DNA of 64,000 nucleotides from Geranomyces variabilis (Eukaryota > Chytridiomycota > Chytridiomycetes > Spizellomycetales > Powellomycetaceae), in contig JADGJP010000042.1 of the NCBI GenBank assembly GCA_027603065.1, forward strand, positions 124,001-188,000. The letters run 5' to 3'. This document shows, one piece after another, positions 11,401 to 22,825 of this stretch. Within the stretch, counting starts at the first letter, position 1. Every line of letters begins with the position of its first letter. The translations under genes were made by a program, and so were the position numbers. Under the pieces are notes generated by a model, which saw nothing but the letters and a program-made list of their open reading frames with translations, had not been told where the DNA came from and ran no database searches.

Positions 11401-12571
11401 TGGCATGATCGAAAAGATCCGGCTGAGGAAGAAGATCCATGACTTTGTGAATCAGCGGCCCCAGGGCGCTACGCAAACATTCAGTTAATAAAGGAACGCG
11501 AGATGCGCGCTCACATTTACTCACTTCAAAGGCACTCCATACTGCGCCCAGCTCTGCATGCATTTCAAGGCCTTTGCTTTCATGTTTGTAAGCGCCGCAA
11601 CGCCCGCCAGCGCTTGAGTGTCAAGAACCGAGTTGATCCTCTCCAATGCCATCGGCGTCGCGTTGTTCAGATATTCAGTGACCCTTGCTCTGAGGAACTG
11701 ACGCATCAACATGACAGGCGTCAAATGCCGCCCCCATCAGTCTCCTTGTACGTTAGTTCCACCCTCACCTCCGTGCAACCGTCAATTCCGCTTTGCTGAC
11801 TTCTTCCGGCACGACAATCATAAACTCCAAAGCAAGCATCTGCAAAGCTATTCGCTCATCGTCACTCGCAGCTGATTGAGTCTTGGCGTCAACGGTTTGG
11901 CAGAAGAAGACCACAAAGTCCGGCCACTGGTCGTTCTCGTCCCGCAAGGCAATCAAAACGAGCTAAGATATGTCCAGAAGCGCCTTTAATAGTCGCATTC
12001 CCACAAGCCGCGTCGGGAGCCCCTTCACTCACTAACCGCAATGCACAGCTTGGTCACAACGTATTGCGGGAATCTCGCACTTTCCAGCAAACAGACCAAT
12101 AGCTCGTCTCGCACTTGCATAATTTGTTCAGCTGTTAATGTGTGCCTGTGCAAAATCTTCACGTCAGGATGTGGCAGCCCTGAGTTTTGCCCATTATATC
12201 AAGCACCATTCTGTTGCAAGCTTCAACTGAAAAGTGAGCGCTCCGAAGAAACGGAAGGTCGGAGTCTGAGGGCAAGCTGAGAGTTGAGCGGCACTCCAGA
12301 ACGTCGAGCCAATTAGCGCGCATTCACCTCCGAACGCAAAAGCTGGGAAGCAATGCCCCATGCAGCGGGCTGCTTTTGCAAGTTTTGGATCCACAGCTGG
12401 GCCGCTGTTTTGTCACTTCCGCCGGACACGGGACTGTACAAGATCTCTATGGCCTAACCCACAAATTTCATTATAGCGCCCGCCAGCAAAAGGCAGTGTA
12501 ACAAGCTTGAAGCAAACCTGTTTCACTTGCGCAAGCGACGCATCGCCAAATACGGGGAGGGCGGCCGCCAT
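8465..12571 (-). CDS. IPO13: Importin-13-like karyopherin beta
   Basis: A HEAT-repeat nuclear transport receptor of the importin-13/Kap111 (Mtr10/transportin-3-like) group. Spliced N-terminal exons read MAAALPVFGDASLAQVKQ, AIEILYSPVSGGSDKTAAQL then WIQNLQKQPAAWGIASQLL, TPTFRFFGALTFQLKLATEW, and MQVRDELLVCLLES then RFPQYVVTKLCIA. These align block by block with the IPO13 importin-beta N-terminal domain (YYDPN..K..AQKWL.QAQ.SPQAW.FSWQLL, YFGASALHIKI, VLTRLCVALA). The C-terminus is SSRVSAAEKEAFIKSATGLR then KKFGLLCRGLANTAF; the LCRGL tail is typical of the family. About a dozen or more short exons are needed. An open frame continues upstream to 12736, so an earlier start is possible. It is divergent from THOC7. 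Confidence 0.82.
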
Positions 12572-12776
12572 GCAGATATCCGCAAGTGGAAAGGCTGCCC
12601 AATATTCTTCGTTCAAAGGTCTTGCGGATTTGCGGGTTCGACCAAGCGCGTTCAAGGTTAATGGTAAATCGAGAGGCACAGCCACCAGCTGCATCAAAGT
12701 CAGCGCTTGGTCGGCCGTACGCAATTTCCTGTCCACTATAAGACCCTGCTTTTATTCTGCGAATTATTGTCTCGCT

Positions 12777-13881
12777 ATGGCAGCAAGTTCAGAAGGTGCG
12801 TGCCGCCGCAGATGCGCATTTTATACGCTTATCCACTTTTTTGAGCGAGTGGACTAAAACCAATATATCGGACAGATGCTATCGTGCGAAACCGCCTGCT
12901 CAATGACACCCGACTATTTCGCAAATGCGCCGTGCGGTTTTACGACAGCAAGTCCGATGCGTGCGTTGTGCTTTCAGGAAGCTGAATGTTAATGCTCAAG
13001 GTTCTAACCCACGTGTTTTTGACATTTTGACCAGTGCCCACTTCCTGACTGAGCTCTCGCAGGTTCAGGTGGGCCTACGAAAGCACCAGCTGATACACGA
13101 CATGACAGAGCGTCAAGTGCAGCTTTATGAAGAGGAGAAAGGGCGGATATGTATGTCTGTTGCGCCGCTGCATCTTGCTTGGCAGCCAAAAGCTAAATTC
13201 AACGGGTTGACATTTTAGTGGCGGACATCGAAAAAAACACTCGTGAACTTGCGACATTACGAGAGCGCTTAGCGGCTGCAAAGATCGTACGGCAAAATAA
13301 ACTGGAGTACGATGCGCTGGCCGAAAAAATCACCGCCTACAACACACGGCCGAAGAGTGTTGAGTAAGACTTAATGACGACTTTGTTGGATGCAGCGACT
13401 CCGATCTCTAATGTTGCTTGCTCACAGAAACGCGGTTCTCCTCCGCGCAAAGATCGCAGAAACTCGCCTTCGGACTGCCACTGTCCGGCGAAAACAGGAG
13501 CTGCGTAAGAAGCAGTTGCTGACCATCATAACGGCCATTCAGGAGCTGCAGGATTCAATAGCTGAGGATAATGATGATGAGAGCGCTGAGGGAGGAGAAG
13601 TGACGTACATCGAAAACACCAGAAGCCCACCAGCCGAGGAGGAGGAGGAAGGAGTTGTGGATGAGGAGAAAGGTAATGAGGAGGAGTTTGAACGCATTCG
13701 TGAACTCGAGAAGGCTGACGCTCCGAACTTTCTGCACAGACGTCATGGACACATCCTGAGATTTGACTCTTATCAGACCACTCAAGCATCCAAACTCGCT
13801 GTTTCTTATGCTAAACTGTTTTTCAACTGTGACGCGGAAAAGCGTCGATGCATTATAAAAATCTACATTTGCTTGTACTAA
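12777..13881 (+). CDS. THOC7: THO complex subunit 7
   Basis: A subunit of THO/TREX, which couples transcription to mRNA export in the nucleus. Five exons, 12777-12795, 12876-12951, 13035-13150, 13219-13363 and 13428-13881, join in frame to 269 residues. The start is MAASSEGDAIVRNRLLNDTR, like human THOC7 (DDEVIRKRLLIDGD). A coiled coil follows: FLTELSQVQVGLRKHQLIHD, TERQVQLYEEEKGRI, then LAAAKIVRQNKLEYDALAEK, which matches the family signature ILQAKRIRKNRQEYDALAK, and KKQLLTIITAIQELQDSI. The last exon adds an acidic Glu-rich stretch and a tail that is not conserved; the final 40 residues may be mis-predicted. The gene ends 22 bases before the convergent UTP20 stop. Confidence 0.88.
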
Positions 13882-13903
13882 AATAAGTTAATTTACATTG
13901 GCC

Positions 13904-16900
13904 CTAACCCCTCATCTTCTTGGAGATCCCCATCTTGATCTTCTTGGCAGAGAACTCTTCCGCTTTCCGCTTCCTGCTGCCCTTCTTCATCTCGTTCTTT
14001 TGTATACGTCGGCGTGCCCGCTGCTCTGGGTCCGCAACCGCCATCACGCTACGCGCAGCGCGACGTTCACGGCGCACTTCAAGGATTCGCTGCTCGACTT
14101 TGTTGTATGTTTCCAAATACGGTTGAGTACCGACCACTTTCCGCAGATGGTCCAAAACCTCATGCGCGAGGAGTCTCAACTTGTCAGCGGCTTCGCCCTT
14201 GGCGGTCTCGTCCTTCGCCGTGCGATAAAGAGTGGAAATCATGTGGAACAGGTAACGCGGGAGGGTTTCTGGTGGCACAGCGTTGGCGATGGCGGCAAAG
14301 AAGTGGAACACGCTTTGGCGCTGCAAGATCAAAACGATGAAACTTAGCAAACAAGAAGCGAAATAAGACAAAGCATGAGATCGTGTACTGAAACTTACCA
14401 AGAGCGGCCCGCGCTTCTTCGCCGTATCCGCCCGGCAGAGGAATGCTAATCGCCGGCAGAGAGCCAACAGGAGCTGCTGTCCACCCTTGTCTGCCAGTTT
14501 CACCTGCACCGCGGCTTCCACCTCATCGTCATCGACCTCGACTTCTTCTTCATCCTCAGCGTCCTTGTCATTAACCACCGCGGACGTTGCGGTGTCCAGT
14601 TCAAACATGGCTTTTCCAACCCATATCAGATTTTTCAAGATTTGGGTGGCAAGGTCTTGCGTGAGAAGATGAGAATCCAGCTGAGTCGCGAGGGCCGTTC
14701 CAAGATTCTTCACGTCCTCTCTGGTTGCAACTAGCGGTCGCGGGCCGGTGAGTGCACTGTCGCCAATGGCGCCAACCACTTCCCGCGTTTTGGCGTCTAC
14801 TGATTGGAAAAACAGGCCGAGAAGCTTATTGCAGACGCTCCGAATCCACTGATGCGGGTGGAGCATCAACCCAAGAACGCGCTGCCAAACCGGTTCAGCT
14901 GCTGGCGAGTACTTGACGACAGGAATCTCGACGATGACCTTAGCAAACGTATTGAGCGAATAGTAGCAAGTTTCCCATGCCATTGCATCGCTGTCGTCCT
15001 CGGAAGCGCCAGGGTCACTGAGCCAGGCAGCAGCCGGTTCCAGAGCCACTGCCACCAGACGAAGGAAAGTGGGAATCCATTTCTGCTCACGGTCTGACGC
15101 TGATTCGAGAATAAGCCCCGAAACTTGGGCAGCGGTCCGCTGTAACTGGGGCTGGGTGGAATTGCCGAACCAGCTTTCGACGAGCTCCACGACCTTGGTG
15201 AACCGCGCGGCATCGAGACGGGACACAAGCGCACGAATGACAGTGCCTGCAAGCTCGCGGCACTTGGCAATGTCGTCGTTCACTAGCGTCATTACGAGAC
15301 TGAGGAAGAGCAGGTCCGAGTATTCAAATAGCACGTCGTCTGCAAACTTGATGATGATCGAATGCAACATCTGGAGAACCGAATCACGGCCGCTCTCGTA
15401 ATCGTACGAGAGATTCTTGACGAAGTAAGTCATCTGTTTCTTGAGCTTGCTCGGTCCTTGAGGGTATTCCAGAAGGAACTGCATGTACGCTTGGCGGCAG
15501 AGATCCCGGACTTGGCCGCTCTGGCTGGTGACGAGAATTCTAGCGACAAGCTCCATCAAGTCGTACATTTCCTTGACGACGACCTTGCGAGCCAGGATGG
15601 CCCGAATAAGTGAAAATGCCGTGCCTTGTCGGTCGGTCTCCTGCGCTTCAAGATCCGGACGGATCACGTTCAGGACCAGAACTAGTTGTGCTTCGCTGAC
15701 CGACACATGCTTGCAGTCGCGGATAATGATCGTGAGAAGGCGATAAGCCTGCTTGGTGAGCTCAGCATTAGCGATCTGGCTCTTGCCGATGATCTCGAAG
15801 AGGCGGCGCACGACGATGGGCATGGTTGGCTTGAGTTTGGGGAGTGGAGCGGTGGCAATAATGCAAAAGACGCGCAGAGCTTGCGTTGCGACGGAGTTGT
15901 GCTTGGAATACAGCGAGCGGCCAAGTAGTTCGACCATAGGGTCCAACATCGCCAAATGCTCGGGATTGCGCAAACTGATTTTTTCCGATCGAAGGGCGGT
16001 GACGAGCAGCGAGAGACCAAAGTCGATGAACATGTGGGCGTTCGCTTGGAAATAACGCAGAGGTTCCACGGCGCCGTTGCGCTTAAGCTGAACCGTGAAA
16101 TTCTTTTCGGCATTGGACTTCTTTTTCGTCACCGGTGCTGTTGCTTGCGAGAGTGGCAGATTTTCGGTGATAAGCTCGTACACAAAGACCATGAGCTCCC
16201 GTTCCTCCATGCTCGCGTTAGTGTTCAGCCCCAAGGCGAGTCGGCGGAAGATGTCCTCGATCTTTCGCGTTACTGCCGCGCTGCTGGTCTCCAGCATGAT
16301 TTCCTTCAGCGGCAAAAGCATACGAGAGGTTTGGTGAAATGTGATGGCTTTACTGACCAGCTCCAGCGAGTCAAAGCTCTTGGTAGTTTTGATCTCCCGC
16401 ATTTTGCCCCGGAGCTCCAAGACTTCTCTTTCGGCGCCCGCCTCGCCGAAAATGTCTGCCACGCAAACCTTGACCACTTGATCGACGCATGGGTCTAGGT
16501 CACCAGGCTTCAAAGCAGGGACAAGGTTCATCAAGATCGAGTGGACGGTAAATCCGAGAACGTGAAGCTGGTAACCTCGTGTGAGCGCGCCCTCCAATTC
16601 CTTCAGAATGAAGGGAAAGAAGGCCGGGCCGAGCAGAACGGATATCTTGACCAGAGTGTCGCGAGTGCAGTCTCGGGCGTCCTGACCCCTCGAGCGCAGG
16701 AAATTGCACATGGTGGTAATCAGCTTTGCGAGAGGAACCTTCATCGACACCGCAGGCAGCCTCTGCAACAATTTCGCTATGGCCAGCGCCAGCGGTATGC
16801 GCACGGGCAACGTGTTGTCATCCACTTTTTCGACATAAGTCTGCAATGTGGGGAGTAGTTTGTTTATCACAACAGCATGAACGCGTGTTCCAGGTGCGAC

Positions 16901-19900
16901 TGGTTTGTGCGGAGCTTCCTCCTCAGCAGGCACTTCGTCAACGGCTTCGTCAGCCTCGTCCACGAGTTCATCTTCGAGAAGGGGGGCCGGTTCGTCAGCT
17001 GTCACTTCAGCGGCAGGCTCCGCAACGGTCGATTCCTCGTCGTCGGCTGTCACACTCATGGCGAAATGGAACCCATCCAGCAGACTTATAATAACGCGGT
17101 TCAGAACTTTTTCCAGCTCGGGTCTTTGAGTCATAGCGTTCAAGAATCGTTTGAACAGCGCCCAATATTGACCCCAGTTTAAAGCGCCTCCGCAGGCTGC
17201 TATGGTGGTCACGGCGTCGTTGATGAGGTTGTGATCGTTTATCCGATCACTCTCGAAAATGAAGTGTGCAACGATAGGGACAAAAATGTTGGACACGTTC
17301 GCGGGGCTCAAAGTTCCCTTTCCGCATTCCTCGGCGAGACGTCGGAGCGCGCGGACGCGACGGTGGATTTGCAAGTGGTAAATGTTGGCAAAGAAGCTAG
17401 CCTCGTCATCGCCGTCGGCTAAAAGCCCGCGCATGTCCGAGACCATGCGCAGGGCCGGGAATGATGATACAAGTTGGCCGAGGAGGTTCACGAACTCGGA
17501 CCGAACAACAATCGAGTTCAGTTTGACTCCTCTTTTAATGGCCGGGAGGACCACGTTGGTAATGAGTTTGAGGAACTCGCTGCTGACCGCATCCCCCATA
17601 TCTTCGTCATCGGGCGGCGGCAAAGCAGCCACTTTAGTGATAAACTGCGAAATTCCGAATGATGCAGATGTTCGAATGGAAAACTCGTCTCGCTCTTGGA
17701 CGAAGAACAGCAGATTGTGAAGGACCGGCAGCCACTGAATTGGCGTCAGTGTCAAATAGAGCTCTTGGTTGATCTTGGCAAAAGTGGCAAAACGGCGGTT
17801 GAAATCGGGCTCGTCCATACGCGCCGCGGAATACGAGTTGAGCTCGTGCAGGATTTCGCTGACAATTGAGAGTCTGTCGTCCATGGCGGCAAACCGGGCG
17901 AAAACAGCGATGAGAGCGACGCGAGCATCGCGGGTCTCAAGAATACCAAAGAGGTAGGAGGTCAGCGAGTAATACGGAGTGTCGACTGGCGAACAACCCT
18001 GCAGAGCTGGCAATATCGGCAGGAAGTTGTTCAAGATCTGGATCATCTCGAGTTTGATCGTCTCCGGCACCCCGGTGGCTGGTCGTTTGGTATATGGCAG
18101 CATCATGTCCAAAAGGCGGGACGCCGATTCGCCATCCGTGACATAGACGGAGAGGCGGGCCAGGATTCTCACTACACGAGCAGGAACCGTGTTGCCCACA
18201 AGGACAACTGAGCCCCGCTCCGCAACAGTGTTGGCAAGCACAGCGTTGAGGTTGGTAAGCAGAACCTGAACGTGAGGGCGCAAGACTTTTGAAACCAGGT
18301 CCTCTTGAGATTCGTCCTCAAGCTCCAAAATAGACTCGATTAGAGTGAGGACCGATGACGTGACGGCTGGCTTGATCTTGGTACCGGAAAGAACCGAGAT
18401 CATATTGGGAATAAGGTCGGGCGAATAGTCAACAAGGTATGCGGCGTAGCGTCTGTCCTTAGCCCAAGCCATGAACAGCTCTAATATGGCACTGGTTCCC
18501 TGAGTGTTTTCTTGTGCGAAACTCGGAATGCGTTTGGAAACAAATGCCTGGAAAATCGCAGGTGCGTAGGGAGTAAAGTCGAACTCCAAATTTGCCTCGA
18601 ATAGTTCCTTGATGCGACGGATTCCCAGAGAGCGAGCCTCCTTCTGCTGCTTCAATGCAAACCCATCGGCAACCGCATGACCATCTGCTGGCTGCGCGTC
18701 GGCTCGTTGAATGATGTAGATCACGACTTTCAAGATCTGAGGCAGGAACGGGGTGAGAAGATTCCGGAGCTGCTTGATCAAATCTTCGCAAACGTGGAGG
18801 AAACCATTCTGCTTCTTGAGACTGCCCAGCGCGGCGTCCGGTAGCGTAAGATCGACGTGCAGGTGCCCGCTCGCATCGACATCCGGCTGTCGCAGGATGA
18901 CTCCGAATGGCAAAATCGCCAGTTTGATCATAGTCGCAAGAACGTCCTCGTCAACTCCAGTAAAGAACGCAAATATCGCAGCTCTCCGAGCAGCGAGACC
19001 CGATGCCGAGGCCCGTCCGCGTCGACTAATCAGCTTGCCATATAGAATGCGGACTAGCACGTCCATAAGCGGTGGACGGTATTGGGCTTGGACGTTGGCT
19101 TCGATTTCACTCATACTCAGTGTGGAGAGAGCGTCGCGGAACGTATCATCGACGGTGAGACGTTTCAACGAATCAGCCATGTAATCCATGCCAGGTAGTC
19201 GCCACGCCACGATGCCCTCGAACGCTAGTTGCTGTAACCGGTCATCGCCCTTGCACAGAAGCTGCAGGTAGATGTTGTAGACGACCGCGGCGCGGAACAC
19301 CCGCTGTGGGCGACGGAGCTTGGCGAACGCGGCTAGGAACTCCACAACCTGGGGTCTGGCGCCTTCGCGAATTTCGATAGAGAAGTCAAGCCCGGATGCC
19401 GTTTCGACAAGATTTTCTGGTTGCGGAGAGTCAAGTCCCATGCCATCCGTGGTAAGCATCATGTTGAGATGTGTGGTTTCATCGTTGAAAAGCTGTAGAA
19501 ATAGAGGTACGATGTCGGCCGACTGGTTCGCAATTATCTGCGGCAGACCTGCCAGTAGGCGAATCATCAGCGAGTGATACTTTGCCCTGTCAAAGGCCGG
19601 GATCTCGGCGGTAATTATTGAACGAAGATGTTTGACGAGGCTCTGTTCGACGTTGGCAAAAAGCGAAGCAGACGCTTTCACCCGACGATCGTCGTCCACG
19701 TCCATAGCCTCTGGGCCTGCCTCCGCTTCGTCCAATAACGTCTCCAGCGACTTTCCGTCGGTCTCATCGACGGCCTCCTGAGCAGTTGACGTTTCGCGAC
19801 CGGTGCTGATCAACGATTCCTTGAAAACGGGCCAAAAGGAAGCCACGGCCTTTTCGCCGTACAAATGCAGAGACTTCGTCGCCTCGGCCCATAACGGGGT

Positions 19901-22619
19901 AAATTGGATGCTGAACAGCGCGAGCACATAACGAGTGGGCACCTGAGCGTAGATCTCGGGCAGGGTTTTCGACTCTACGAGGGAGTCCAAACGACGCAAA
20001 AGAAGCGGCTTTTCTCGAGATGTCGCAACGGTATCAGCAGTACACTCCATAGTGAGCAACAATTCAAAGAGGTGGCATGGGCCCTTGAAAATGCTTTCTT
20101 GAACCGGTCTCAAATTGTGCTGTTGGAACGAATTCAAGATGCGGAGGGTGTGCTTGCGTACCGCGCCGATGACCGAGCCCACATTGGTGACCAGCACGGG
20201 CAACACAGTGTCGAGGCTCTGAACTGTGAGCGCCGAGTGGGCGGGTTCGGTCGCACGAAGGAATTCAAACCAGTCGGCTACTCCACCCAGTGCGACGATG
20301 TTGGTGCCGACGTGAGGAATAACCGACGCCTGTACCAGTTGTGTGACATCTTTGAGTCCGGCAGTAGAACGCATACGTGACGCGCATTTCGTGAGGGTTG
20401 TCAAGATAAAACCCGTTAGCGAAAGCACCACGCTAAAGACTTCATCGCTCGTCTTTCGGTCATAATTCCTGTCGAGCGTCGCGCACAGCGATCGGAATAT
20501 GCTTTGCAGAGCTGCAAGCAGAGTGTCATGCGGGCAGGCTAAATACGGGATGCTCGAACATATTGCTGCGATGGTTCCGATGTCCAATCCCGAAGTTGAT
20601 CCTGATTGCGAAAGCTCTCCAGCCAACTCTTCCCAGTCGTGGTTCGCTTGAATCCGGTCAATCAGACATTGAATCACATCGACCTCCTGCTCGGACTGCT
20701 TCTTCGGGAAGCGGAGGAGGTTGGTGTTTGTCTTCGACGAGTGCGGGATCGCGTGCATGTACTGCTCAATATTGTTTTCGAACAGCGTAGCCATGAAGAG
20801 CACGAAGTGTTTCTCGTATGCGGTCCACATCCGGGGCATGTATCTGCGTTCGCGAAGTCAGCGCTTGGTGGACAACACGTTTCTGGTGGACAATTCCTGG
20901 ACCTACCCAAGTATGCCAGGGACCACGATATGCGGAAAGTACTGCCATGACTCGCAGCGAAGCCGTTCCAAAAATGAGAGCACAAATACCGCGTCCTATA
21001 AAGCAGATAGGTCGGTCAAAATAGAGTATCCTTCCGCCCTATGAGCACTGATCCGTACATTCGAGGCAAACAGTGCGTCCAAAATGGGTTTGCAACGGGT
21101 GGTCACATCGGCATAGCTCGCCGACATGAGGAACAACTTGGCCAAAAATGAAGAAAACGCCGTTTGTAGAGGCACTGACTGCTCCAGAGGTGCGGAAAGC
21201 TTGGGAAGGAGCGCAATCACGCATTGGAACAAACTAGCTTGATCTGAAAAAAGCGCAGATTGAGCAGAAGGAAATCGGCAAGCGTCCAGTTGCTGCTGAA
21301 TGAACCAACCTTCGACCTTCTCCCCATTGCCGTAGTTCAGCCATATATCCGCCAGCTTCAGAAGACTTTCCAGCTTCCAGGTCACGGTTGCGTCAGCTTG
21401 CGATCCGAGAATCTGCGCTTCCGAGTCCAGCTCGTTCAGTAGCACCTCCCAAAGTGGTTGCAAGCTTTCGCTTGAGGCGTGGGCGATAAGCATGTCAAAA
21501 AGCTCTTCAAGGACGCGGCTCGCTTTCTCGCGGCCTTCCCGGTCTTTGTCCAACGCCACTTTGAAAAGGGTTCGCAAAACCACCGGTGCGCGAGAGTGAA
21601 TCTTCTCCTGCACCTGCTTAAAGGACTCCAAAAATAACCATCCCGCGGCCTCGGCAGTCGAGTCGTTATCGCTGGTCCGCGCTGCGTCGACGATGTGAAT
21701 GTAAACAGCTTCGGTGCTATTTCGAAATAATATCCGAAGCAGCGAGCCGAATGCTTCCGCGGCAAATCGGCGGATGTAGGAAGTGGAGTGAGAAAGGAAG
21801 GGTGATATAAGGCTGCAAATGAGAAAGCATCAGTCACTGACACCGACTTCACAGGTCAGAGATATTTCAACGCACTCAAACGTCGGAACGATGTCGTTCT
21901 TGAGCTGAGCTGCAAGGTGCTTGTAAAGATATGCCAAAGTCTTGAATACCAATTCCGCTATCCGCAATTCCGTGTTTTCCAGGAGCTGAAGAGTCGCAGA
22001 GCAGATGCGCGGGAAGTACGGATAAAGCTCTTCCTGCAAGTCTCGTGCAAGCGATGCAGTCAAGCTGGAAAAAAAAGTTAGCCACCACAATAGCGAAAAT
22101 CCTCACAGCAGGATGGTCGCTTACTCGAGTAATGGTTCCACAGCCAGACGACTCGGCTCTGCCAAGTGCTTCAGAAGAATCGCAACGATGGTGTCCTTTT
22201 GCTGCAGGATCATGACAAGCGACATGGCAAACGGCCGCACTTCTCGCACAAAGAGCGTGAATGGGCCAGTGCAGTTGATTTCTTGCCATCGATCCAGACC
22301 CTCGATCAAATATGATCCGTGCTCCGGCTGCATAAAGATAGACTTAGTCGGGATTGCTTAAGCCTTCGCAGGGACAAAGTCAACCGCGTACCTCTTCAGC
22401 CTCCCACACCCGCCTGACTCTGCGGGTGACATCGATGTTCACTGACTGAACCCGCTCGCTTTGAGCTTGGAACTAGCGGACAAGAGTTGGTCAGCTCGGT
22501 TGCGAGGTCACTTAAAAGTCATGAGGCAAAGCTATCTGATCAAGCCAGATATAGCAGCGTACCCTGAACCTGTTTGTGCCCTCTGTCGTATTTAGGGCTT
22601 TGACAGTATGGTCGCCCAT
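13904..22619 (-). CDS. UTP20: Small-subunit processome protein UTP20 (DRIM)
   Basis: A giant HEAT-repeat scaffold of the 90S/SSU processome, needed for 18S rRNA processing in the nucleolus. I assemble eight exons: 22563-22619, 22392-22472, 22125-22327, 21876-22064, 21059-21812, 20907-20995, 14399-20843 and 13904-14320. They join in frame to 2744 residues (human 2785). The N-terminus reads TNRFRFQAQSERVQSVNIDV, matching YRFLTFAERLGNVNIDI, followed by LYPYFPRICSATLQLLENTE and YIRRFAAEAFGSLLR. An acidic segment lies near residue 1700 (EVTADEPAPLLEDELVDEAD). The C-terminus is a basic nucleolar-type tail (KKGSRKRKAEEFSAKKIKMG). The last intron (14321-14398, 78 nt) is a multiple of three without stops, so the frame stays open whether or not it is removed. 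Confidence 0.95.
14321..14398 (-). other. Probable in-frame 78-nt intron of UTP20
   Basis: On the minus strand it begins GTAAGTTT and ends GATCTTGCAG. Kept, it would add 26 residues (VSFSTRSHALSYF then ASCLLSFIVLILQ) that are hydrophobic and unlike the flanking HEAT sequence. Removed, PLL joins RQSVFHFFAAIAN, which fits the family better. Confidence 0.75.
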
Positions 22620-22825
22620 GCTGAAATATGTGGTGTGGTTCGTAATGGAAAAGCAAGTTGGGGCAGGTTTGCGAAAAGCGACGGTGGAAAACAAAAACAA
22701 TTCACGCGCGGAGCAGCCGGAGGCCTCAAAAGCGGTCATATCAACACCACCTCCACCCGAGCGAAAGCCCCGATGCCATTTTGACATTCACCAGGCCTTT
22801 CTCCACTTCCGCTTGCAGCATCAAC
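22620..22825. promoter_or_regulatory. Shared promoter of UTP20 and CLP1
   Basis: Only 206 bases separate the two divergent start codons, so it must hold both promoters and leaders. I see no clear TATA box. Confidence 0.6.

Noticed and set aside
13904-20839. Many plus-strand frames of 80-180 residues inside UTP20
   Set aside because: All are antisense shadows of a well-supported 2744-residue protein.
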